From: Candidatus Adiutrix sp.
GTDB taxonomy: Bacteria > Desulfobacterota > Desulfarculia > Adiutricales > Adiutricaceae
DNA: 5,530 nt
Direction of reading: 5' to 3'
Assembly: GCA_031273445.1 (NCBI GenBank)
Contig: JAISRV010000189.1
Coordinates: forward strand, 1-5,530
The notes beneath the pieces were generated by a model. The model was given only the letters and a program-made list of their open reading frames with translations, was not told the DNA's origin and did no database searches. Both the position numbers and the translations under genes were made by a program. Every line of letters starts with the position of its first letter. Position 1 is the first letter of the stretch. This document shows, in pieces, positions 1 through 4,997 of the stretch.

Positions 1-1
1 G

Positions 2-352
2 GCCGCCGTTCTGACCATCGCCGGCTATTCGCTCAACGACACCATCATCATCTATGACCGCATCCGCGAGCATGCGCGCAAAAGCAGCAAAGGCGGCGAC
101 TACGCCTCCATAATCAACAAGAGCATCAACGAGACGCTCTCGCGCACGGCGCTGACCTCCGGCTCCACCCTTTTAGTCATCGCGGCCGTCTACTTTCTGG
201 GCGGCCCCGTGACCCAGGATTTCGCCCTGGCCCTTTTAATCGGCATCGGCTTCGGCACCCTCTCTTCCATCTTCCTCTCCGCGCCGGCGCTTCTTTTCGG
301 GTCCGACGGCCGGCGGCCGGCCGGTCCGGCGGCGGCGGCCGCCGCGCGGTGA
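2..352 (+). CDS. secF: Protein translocase subunit SecF, C-terminal part (5' end outside window)
   Basis: This is the last 116 residues of SecF, an inner-membrane subunit of the SecDF complex that uses the proton gradient to help pull secreted proteins through the SecYEG channel. The visible part covers the last three membrane segments. It begins with the conserved stretch containing GYSLNDTIIIYDRIRE (residues 7-22 of the fragment), the SecF counterpart of the RND-type fourth helix. It continues with a cytoplasmic loop rich in Ser/Asn, then SRTALTSGSTLLVIAAVYFLGG and FALALLIGIGFGTLSSIFLSAP, both typical SecF signatures (first one shown split: SRTALTSGST / LLVIAAVYFLGG). The protein ends in a short Arg/Pro/Ala tail, including six Ala in a row, that is probably not functional. 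The stop is TGA at 350-352. secD is expected just upstream, outside the window. The next gene starts 16 bases later on the same strand, so co-transcription is likely. Confidence 0.95.
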   Translation, partial: AAVLTIAGYSLNDTIIIYDRIREHARKSSKGGDYASIINKSINETLSRTALTSGSTLLVIAAVYFLGGPVTQDFALALLIGIGFGTLSSIFLSAPALLFGSDGRRPAGPAAAAAAR

Positions 353-368
353 AAGCGGTTCAGGGGAG

Positions 369-1886
369 ATGAAAAGTTCCCTTTTCAGGCTGATCATATT
401 CAGGCTGATCATAGGCGCGGCGGCCGTTTTTTTTCCTCTCGCTTCCGGCGGCTGCCAGTTCGGCAAATCGACGCAGCCGGTTTTACGCGTCAGCGGGCCC
501 GCGGCCGACGGCTCCGAGGCCGCCCGGCGCGGCCCGGTCGGCGCGGCCGCCGCCGACCTTTACGACAGCACTATCGGCGACTTTTTTTCAGGCGGACTCT
601 ACAACGCCGTGCTGGTCGGCCGTTTTCTGGACGCGGCCCCGGCCGAGCGCCTGGCCCGGACCCTCAAAAGCCGGGGCTTGACCGCTTTTGTCTTGAAAAG
701 GACCGTGGCGGAAAAAGACAGCCTCGCTCACAGCGCCATCGGCGATTTTTATCTGACCATGGCCGGCCTCTTCGGCCGGCGTTCGGAAGCGGAAATACTG
801 GGGCGGCGCCTTCAGGCCGAAGGCCGGATCAGAGACTACCGGGTCGTCCCGGTCAACGACGGCGGCGAAATAGAGCGGAGCGCGGCCGCTTCCGCGGCCC
901 AGGCGGCCCAGGCGGCCCAAAACGCCGCGGCCTACCGGGCCGCGGCCGCCCGGCCCCTGCCGGCCGATTCGCCGGCCGCCAGCGGCGAAGCCTTCAAGCG
1001 CAACGTCTACGGCCGCTATGTCGGCAGTTTTCGCGACCCCCTGGCGGCCCAAGCCGAGGCCGAAGCTCTGACGGCCGGCGGCTGGCCGGCTTCAGTGACG
1101 GCCGACCGCTCCGGCGGCCGGATATGGCACAGGGTCTATCTGGCCGCCGCCGGCGAGCGGCGGGACTGGAAGGCGGAGCCGGCCGAACTGGCCCGCGCCC
1201 GGCGCTCAGCCGCCAGCCCGCCGGGCCTCGTCATCCTGGCCGACATGTCCAGCCTGGCCGGCCATGTCGGCGTCATCGCCCCCAACGCCTCCAGAACCGA
1301 CGCCTCCGCCTGCGCCGGCTTCTCCGAAGCCGGCCGGGTCGAAGCGGTTTTGCGGCGCGCCGTCAACTACATCCCCGACACTTCCTATACGGCGGCCCTG
1401 ATTCCAGTCGACCGGCAGCCGATTGAAAGCTGGCGCGATATGCCTTCCAGGATCAAAAACTGGTGGGACGGCGAAGGGACGATGGCCAGGACCAAAGCCC
1501 TTTACGGCCCGGCCATCTTCAACCGCCCGGACATGGAGGCCGCCATCGGCCGGCTCAAAGCCGACGAAGCCAAGGCTTCCCTGGCCATGGGCCTGACCCT
1601 GGCGAGCCGGGAACTGGCCGCCATACCCGGCCGAAAAGCGCTTTTGGTTTTTTCGGAATTCATGGGCAACGACCGCCCCGAGGAGGTCAAAATGGCCCTG
1701 GAAGGTCTGCGGGCGGAATTCGGCTCTTTGCTGGAAGTGTTGTTCATCTACGGCGACGCCGACGCCGACGGCTATGCCCTGGCCGCGGACCTGGCCGGAA
1801 CCGCCGGCGGCCGACCCTGGGATTCCTGTCTGCTGCTGGCCAATAACGCCTATTTCGAAAGCTTCATCAAAACCGTCTTTCGTTAA
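369..1886 (+). CDS. Exported, probably lipid-anchored protein with SPOR-like repeats and a VWA-like C-terminal domain
   Basis: The 505-residue product begins with a signal sequence: a short basic start, a hydrophobic run to about residue 24, then ASGGC with Cys29. Cys29 could be lipidated, but the lipobox is imperfect (Gly at -2, Ser at -3), so a plain signal peptide is possible. Three SPOR-like units follow at about residues 76-111, 126-162 and 212-260; the last (YGRYVGSF...GGRIWHRVYLA) is the clearest. SPOR domains of known families bind denuded peptidoglycan. An Ala/Gln linker (172-195) separates units two and three. Residues 286-505 resemble a von Willebrand A fold: strand LVILADMSS (287-295), strand GRKALLVFS (421-429), and LLEVLFIYGDADADG (454-468) before a conserved-looking WDSC near the end. 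The metal site is degenerate: DMSSL in place of DxSxS. The ATG at 369 is the only start keeping the signal; AGGGGAG lies directly before it, closer than usual. A periplasmic envelope or cell-wall role is inferred; the substrate is unknown. Confidence 0.8.
   Translation: MKSSLFRLIIFRLIIGAAAVFFPLASGGCQFGKSTQPVLRVSGPAADGSEAARRGPVGAAAADLYDSTIGDFFSGGLYNAVLVGRFLDAAPAERLARTLKSRGLTAFVLKRTVAEKDSLAHSAIGDFYLTMAGLFGRRSEAEILGRRLQAEGRIRDYRVVPVNDGGEIERSAAASAAQAAQAAQNAAAYRAAAARPLPADSPAASGEAFKRNVYGRYVGSFRDPLAAQAEAEALTAGGWPASVTADRSGGRIWHRVYLAAAGERRDWKAEPAELARARRSAASPPGLVILADMSSLAGHVGVIAPNASRTDASACAGFSEAGRVEAVLRRAVNYIPDTSYTAALIPVDRQPIESWRDMPSRIKNWWDGEGTMARTKALYGPAIFNRPDMEAAIGRLKADEAKASLAMGLTLASRELAAIPGRKALLVFSEFMGNDRPEEVKMALEGLRAEFGSLLEVLFIYGDADADGYALAADLAGTAGGRPWDSCLLLANNAYFESFIKTVFR
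384..413 (+). repeat. Perfect 15-bp tandem duplication inside the signal-sequence coding region
   Basis: TTCAGGCTGATCATA occurs twice back to back (384-398 and 399-413) with no mismatch. The unit is exactly five codons and in frame, so it encodes FRLII twice (residues 6-10 and 11-15). It places an extra Arg in the middle of the hydrophobic core of the signal sequence. The two copies use identical codons, which suggests a recent slippage or duplication event. Confidence 0.95.
894..920 (+). repeat. Three 9-bp units encoding Ala-Ala-Gln in an interdomain linker
   Basis: GCGGCCCAG, GCGGCCCAG and GCGGCCCAA follow one another in frame and encode AAQ three times (residues 176-184). They sit in a longer Ala-rich stretch (172-195) between the second and third SPOR-like units. 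This looks like a flexible or helical spacer grown by slippage; no binding role can be read from it. Confidence 0.85.
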
Positions 1887-1891
1887 TGCAG

Positions 1892-1921
1892 TTGACATCG
1901 CCATGGCCTAAATGGCATGAT
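1892..1921 (+). promoter_or_regulatory. Probable sigma-70-type promoter for the small acidic protein and downstream genes
   Basis: A perfect TTGACA (1892-1897) is followed after 18 bases by CATGAT (1916-1921), which matches TATAAT at four of six positions. Transcription would begin near 1928, leaving a leader of about 24 bases before the ATG at 1952. The patch is clearly richer in A/T than the surrounding coding DNA and lies in one of only two intergenic gaps longer than 20 bases. The -10 box is imperfect, and TGATAT (1918-1923) with a 20-base spacer is an alternative. No experimental support. Confidence 0.5.
1900..1916. repeat. Short inverted repeat in the promoter spacer
   Basis: GCCAT (1900-1904) is mirrored by ATGGC (1912-1916) across seven bases, and the first arm is also part of the 8-base palindrome GCCATGGC (1900-1907). 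The repeat lies between the proposed -35 and -10 boxes, where an operator would act, but arms of five bases are short enough to arise by chance in GC-rich DNA. Confidence 0.25.
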
Positions 1922-1942
1922 ATCTAATTGCCTGAACTCGGC

Positions 1943-1948
1943 AGAGGT
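1943..1948 (+). promoter_or_regulatory. Ribosome binding site that decides the start of the small acidic gene
   Basis: AGAGGT precedes the ATG at 1952 with a gap of three to four bases. No comparable purine-rich sequence precedes the in-frame TTG at 1928, which also falls on the predicted transcription start, so translation most likely begins at 1952. Confidence 0.5.
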
Positions 1949-1951
1949 CTT

Positions 1952-2200
1952 ATGAGCATATTGCAATTCAAAAGATACTCGGTCATGGACGAGGTGGTGG
2001 AAGCGCTGACCAGCCCGGCCGAGGATCCCCTGGAGGAAGCCCTGGTCATCGGCCGCCGCCGGAGCGGCTCGCGCTTTTCCTTTATGACCAATACCGACAA
2101 CCTCCCGGAATTGATCGGCTGCCTTGAGGCCATAAAAACCGACCTGACGCTGGAAATGATCGCCCAGGCGGAGCGCGACGACGACGGCGAGGAGGATTAA
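1952..2200 (+). CDS. Small acidic protein of unknown function (82 residues)
   Basis: I do not recognise this family. The product starts MSILQFKRYSVMDEVVEAL and ends in an acidic tail (ERDDDGEED). Between them is a basic patch (GRRRSGSRFSF, about residues 39-49), then MTNTDNLPELIGCLEAIKTD, which looks like an amphipathic helix. There is no signal peptide or membrane segment, so it is probably cytoplasmic, with basic and acidic parts in one short chain. An in-frame TTG at 1928 would add eight residues but lacks a ribosome binding site. The gene stands directly behind the proposed promoter, and its stop (2198-2200) is five bases before the epimerase ATG, so it appears to be first in that transcription unit. 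The GGAGG inside its last codons serves as the epimerase ribosome binding site. It is likely real because of spacing and start signals; its role, possibly regulatory or a partner protein, is not readable. Confidence 0.65.
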   Translation: MSILQFKRYSVMDEVVEALTSPAEDPLEEALVIGRRRSGSRFSFMTNTDNLPELIGCLEAIKTDLTLEMIAQAERDDDGEED

Positions 2201-2205
2201 GCCCG

Positions 2206-3159
2206 ATGGCCTGCGCCCCGCCTTTGAGGAGCCTGGTGACCGGCGGCGCCGGCTTTATCGGCTCGCATCTGGTCGAACTCCTTTTGGCTGAAGGCGGGGA
2301 GGTGCGGATTCTGGACGATTTGTCCAGCGGACGGCGGGAAAACCTGCCCCAAGCCGCCGCCGCCGAATTCATGGAAGCCTCCGTCGCTGATGAAGCCGCG
2401 TTGGCCAGGGCCATGGAGGGCGTGGCCGTGGTCTTCCATCTGGCCGCCATGACGGCCGTGCCCGAAAGCATCGAAAAGCCGCGCGCCTGTATTGAACTCA
2501 ACGACCTCGCCGTCTTCAACGTTTACCAGGCCGCCGCCGAAAACGGCGTGCGCCGGGTGGTTTTTTCCTCAAGTTCGGCCGTCTATGGCGATCAGCCCGT
2601 GCCGCATGATGAAGACATCCGCCCCCGGCCGTCCACTCCCTACGCCATACACAAACTCCTGGGCGAGCACTATGGCCTGTTTTTCCATGAATACCGGCGG
2701 CTGGAGTCGGTCTATCTGCGCTACTTCAACGTCTACGGCCCGCGGCAGCGGCCCGGCTCGCCCTATTCCGGGGTGATCTCGCTTTTTATGGACAGTCTGC
2801 TCCAGGGCCGGGAAGCGGTCATTTTCGACGACGGCGAGCAGACCCGCGATTTCGTCTTCGTCAAAGACGCGGCCCTGGCCAATTTGCGGGCCGCGTGTGC
2901 GCCCGGCGTTTCAGGCCGCGGCTTCAACATCGGTTCGGGCCAGGCCACGACCATCAACCGCCTTTACCGCCTTTTGCGCGGGCTGGCCGGAGACGCCGGC
3001 CCGCCGCCGCGCTTCAGCCCCCCCCGGCCCGGCGACATACGCCACTCTTCCGGCCCGGTGGAGGCCGCCGCCGCGGAACTTGGCTTTACCGCCGCCACCG
3101 CCCTTGAGCGGGGCCTCCGCCTGACCTGGGACTGGATGTCGTCCCCGGCCGGCCGCTGA
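2206..3159 (+). CDS. NAD-dependent nucleotide-sugar epimerase (GalE/WbpP-like, extended SDR family)
   Basis: This 317-residue cytoplasmic enzyme belongs to the extended short-chain dehydrogenase family that interconverts UDP-glucose/galactose or their N-acetyl forms at C4. The Rossmann motif GGAGFIG spans residues 13-19, and the acidic residue after the second strand (D37, in ILDDLSSG) would bind the NAD ribose. The catalytic set is complete: SSSS at 121-124, then YAIHK with Tyr146 and Lys150. RYFNVYGPRQ (172-181), the TRDFVFVKD block (213-221) and FNIGSG (240-245) are sugar-nucleotide epimerase signatures. The length is slightly below the roughly 340 of E. coli GalE and usual for bacterial short forms. 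GAGGAGG lies ten bases before the ATG, inside the preceding gene. UDP-glucose 4-epimerase, UDP-GlcNAc 4-epimerase, or a related dehydratase/epimerase all fit; exact substrate cannot be told. Neighbouring Kdo and esterase genes suggest surface polysaccharide precursors. Confidence 0.9.
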   Translation: MACAPPLRSLVTGGAGFIGSHLVELLLAEGGEVRILDDLSSGRRENLPQAAAAEFMEASVADEAALARAMEGVAVVFHLAAMTAVPESIEKPRACIELNDLAVFNVYQAAAENGVRRVVFSSSSAVYGDQPVPHDEDIRPRPSTPYAIHKLLGEHYGLFFHEYRRLESVYLRYFNVYGPRQRPGSPYSGVISLFMDSLLQGREAVIFDDGEQTRDFVFVKDAALANLRAACAPGVSGRGFNIGSGQATTINRLYRLLRGLAGDAGPPPRFSPPRPGDIRHSSGPVEAAAAELGFTAATALERGLRLTWDWMSSPAGR

Positions 3160-3196
3160 CCTCCGCCGACCGCCCGCCAGGCGGAAGGCCGCAAAA

Positions 3197-3265
3197 ATGA
3201 TCGACCCGGACTTCACCCCGGCTGAGCCGGCCAAAAACGCCGCGGAGACAAAAAATGCCTGTTGA
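3197..3265 (+). CDS. Possible 22-codon small reading frame overlapping the start of the PerM-like gene
   Basis: An ATG at 3197 is preceded by GGAAGG (3183-3188) at a good eight-base spacing and opens a frame of 22 codons ending in TGA at 3263-3265. The peptide begins MIDPDFTPAEPAKN. It overlaps the first 11 bases of the next gene, so ribosomes ending there could restart at the ATG at 3255. It could be a coupling leader peptide. The frame is short, its composition is unremarkable, and the following gene has its own GGAGA, so this may simply be untranslated sequence. Confidence 0.2.
   Translation: MIDPDFTPAEPAKNAAETKNAC
3218..3230. repeat. Perfect 13-base palindrome upstream of the PerM-like gene
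   Basis: CCGGCT and AGCCGG flank a single central base. As RNA it could form a five-pair CCGGC/GCCGG stem with a TGA loop, ending 13 bases before the GGAGA ribosome binding site at 3244-3248. No U-tract follows, so it is not an intrinsic terminator. It may be chance in a GGCC-rich genome. Confidence 0.3.
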
Positions 3266-4349
3266 CCTGACCGCTTTCGCCCGCACCAACAAGCTCATCC
3301 TCATCTGGACGGCCTTCGGCGCCCTTCTGTATATTTTCCGCGACATGTTCGGGCTGGTGTTCATAACCTACATCATGTGCTTCATCATGCACAGCCTGAC
3401 CCGCGGGCTGCACCGGGCGGCCCGGCTGCGCCGCCGCTTTCTGGTGGCCCTGTTCTACCTGTTTTTTCTGCTGCTCGTGCTGGGGCTCATGATTTTCATC
3501 ACCCCCAGGCTTCTGACCGAGGCCAGGAACTTCACCGAGCAGCTCCCGCGCACCATCGCCACCCTGGAAGCCTGGATGGACTCGCAGCTGGAGGAAAACG
3601 TCAGCCTGGCGCCGGCCGTCCAGAGGATCAAGGCCATGCTGACCCCGGAACAGATGATCATGAACGCTTGGGCCATGGGCCGGGGCGCCCTGGAAAAAGG
3701 GCTGCACTATTTCAGTTGGTTTTTTCTGGGGCTGCTGTTCAGTTTCCTGATCATGTTCGACCTGCCGCAGTTGACCCGCCGGGTGCGGGGGCTGCGCTTC
3801 ACGCGTTTTTCCTCGGTCTACGAGGCGACCGCCGACAGCGTCATCCTCTTCGCCAAAGTGGTCGGCGAGAATTTCCGGGCCCAGATAATGATTTCAGCCA
3901 TCAACACCGCCCTCACCGCCATCGGGCTTCAGATTCTGCACATACCGGGCGCCGTCCTTTTATGCACGCTGGTTTTCATCTGCGGCCTCATCCCCGTTCT
4001 AGGCGTCTTCATCTCGTCGGCGCCCATCGCGCTGATGGCCGTCAACGCCGGCGGCATCTCCCTGGGCCTGTGGGCCATGCTCATGATCGTCATCATCCAC
4101 CTTCTGGAAGCCTATGTGCTGAATCCGCGCATAGTTTCGGCGGTGATGCGCATAAACCCGGTCATGACCCTCATCATTCTCTATCTCGCCCACAGCCTGA
4201 TAGGCATCTGGGGCATGCTTCTTGGGGTTCCCATATCCGTCTATATCTACCGCCAGATCATCATCGGCGCCCCGCCCAAAGGCAGGGCCGGCGCCCGGGA
4301 TGAACAGGAGGCGGCGGAAACAGCGGAAGAATGGCCAGGAAGCGCATAA
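3255..4349 (+). CDS. AI-2E transporter/PerM family integral membrane protein (formerly UPF0118)
   Basis: The 364-residue product is a polytopic inner-membrane protein with hydrophobic segments at about residues 13-29, 33-47, 62-83, 154-169, 209-229, 233-262, 266-288 and 303-336. Between the third and fourth segments is a soluble stretch of about 70 residues, as in this family. Family-type motifs are IPVLGVFISSAPIAL (246-260), LEAYVLNPRI (284-293) and the run NPVMTLIILYL...GIWGMLLGVPI (301-327). Members are thought to export or transport small molecules (autoinducer-2 for TqsA, or ions for some others), but substrates are mostly unknown, so no specific cargo is claimed. The C-terminal tail (338-364) is hydrophilic and acidic. 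GGAGA (3244-3248) sits six bases before the ATG. The gene overlaps the next one by up to 19 bases, which points to translational coupling. Confidence 0.9.
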   Translation: MPVDLTAFARTNKLILIWTAFGALLYIFRDMFGLVFITYIMCFIMHSLTRGLHRAARLRRRFLVALFYLFFLLLVLGLMIFITPRLLTEARNFTEQLPRTIATLEAWMDSQLEENVSLAPAVQRIKAMLTPEQMIMNAWAMGRGALEKGLHYFSWFFLGLLFSFLIMFDLPQLTRRVRGLRFTRFSSVYEATADSVILFAKVVGENFRAQIMISAINTALTAIGLQILHIPGAVLLCTLVFICGLIPVLGVFISSAPIALMAVNAGGISLGLWAMLMIVIIHLLEAYVLNPRIVSAVMRINPVMTLIILYLAHSLIGIWGMLLGVPISVYIYRQIIIGAPPKGRAGARDEQEAAETAEEWPGSA

Positions 4350-4984
4350 TGACAAGCGTCCCGGCCGCCTTGGCCCTCGTGGCGGCTCTGTGCTTCGGCC
4401 TCGCCCCCGCCGCCGCGGCCGACGCCCTGAAGCGGAACGGAAGTGGAAAGATGACCGCTGAAAAAACAATCGTCATGCTGGGCGACAGCCTGACTTTCCG
4501 CAACGATTGGGGCCGGGCCTTCCCCGGAACCGCGACGCTCAATTTCGGCCTGGACGGGGATACCGTGGCCGGGGTCTGGAGCCGCCTGGACGAAGCGGTC
4601 GGGGCGGCGCCGGCCGTAATATTTCTTCAGATCGGCATCAACGACTTTCTGCGGGGCGCCTCGCCCGGGGAAATCGTCGCGGGACATCGGCGCATCTGGC
4701 GCGAACTGGCCGAACGGCTGCCCGGGACGCGGCTATACGTCGTCTCGCTCCTGCCTTATATGGAAGCCGCCCTGCCCGGGCTGCCCCCGAACCTGGTGAT
4801 CCGCGACCTGAACCTGGAATTGGCCGCCCTGGCCGCGGAGGCCGGGCTGACCTTCATCGACGTTTTTCCCCTCTTGGCCGATGAAGACCTGCAACTCCGG
4901 CCGGAAATGACTTCCGACGGCGTGCACCTGACGCCCGCGGCTTACCGCCTTCTGGAAAACCGCCTGCGTCCCTTTATTAATTAA
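4331..4984 (+). CDS. Exported SGNH/GDSL-family hydrolase (probable esterase)
   Basis: This 217-residue protein has a cleavable signal peptide: basic n-region MARKR, a hydrophobic run to about residue 25, and an Ala-rich cleavage region (AAAADA, about 27-32), so it should act in the periplasm. All four SGNH blocks are visible: GDSLT with nucleophile Ser53, NFGLDGDT with Gly73, GIND with Asn104 (102-105), and DGVH with Asp196 and His199. The family cleaves ester bonds in lipids or in acylated sugars; a target cannot be assigned. Next to the epimerase and KdsD-type genes, a role on acylated envelope glycans or lipids is a reasonable inference. The start is uncertain. ATG 4331 keeps the basic n-region but has a poor ribosome binding site (GGAAA ten bases upstream). 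ATG 4349 has AGGAAG at six bases and overlaps the preceding stop, but loses the basic residues. Confidence 0.88.
   Translation: MARKRIMTSVPAALALVAALCFGLAPAAAADALKRNGSGKMTAEKTIVMLGDSLTFRNDWGRAFPGTATLNFGLDGDTVAGVWSRLDEAVGAAPAVIFLQIGINDFLRGASPGEIVAGHRRIWRELAERLPGTRLYVVSLLPYMEAALPGLPPNLVIRDLNLELAALAAEAGLTFIDVFPLLADEDLQLRPEMTSDGVHLTPAAYRLLENRLRPFIN
4337..4342 (+). promoter_or_regulatory. Ribosome binding site supporting an alternative start at 4349
   Basis: AGGAAG lies six bases before the ATG at 4349, which shares its first base with the stop codon of the PerM-like gene (TAATG). This is a classic coupled stop/start arrangement and competes with the ATG at 4331 as the true start of the hydrolase. 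Confidence 0.45.
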
Positions 4985-4997
4985 GTGAAGCGAGACC

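Noticed and set aside
353..368. Terminator or promoter between secF and the SPOR/VWA gene
   Set aside because: The 16-base gap holds only a purine-rich ribosome binding region.
588..1052. A 154-codon minus-strand frame opposite the SPOR-like units
   Set aside because: Gly/Arg-rich shadow with no ribosome binding site or recognisable motif.
1206..1904. A 232-codon open frame on the minus strand inside the SPOR/VWA gene
   Set aside because: It is the antisense of a GC-rich gene with clear + strand domains; its low-complexity Gly/Gln/Val-rich product matches no family I know.
1913..1931. Sigma-54-like TGGCA...TTGC
   Set aside because: The GG and GC elements are 14 bases apart instead of the required 10.
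1928..1951. TTG at 1928 as start of the small acidic gene, giving 90 residues
   Set aside because: No ribosome binding site before it and it coincides with the predicted transcription start; ATG 1952 is better supported.
3162..3185. TCCGCC/GGCGGA hairpin after the epimerase as a terminator
   Set aside because: Six-pair stem with a 12-base loop and no following U-tract; not an intrinsic terminator.
3377..4303. A 308-codon + strand frame inside the PerM-like gene
   Set aside because: The product is His/Pro/Arg-rich, the usual out-of-frame shadow of a high-GC membrane protein; the main frame has clear family motifs.
4973..4985. A/T-rich TTTATTAATTAAG at the hydrolase/isomerase junction as a -10 promoter element
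   Set aside because: It contains a TATTAA-like box and the palindrome TTAATTAA, but no -35-like sequence lies at a suitable distance; much of it is coding sequence and the stop codon.
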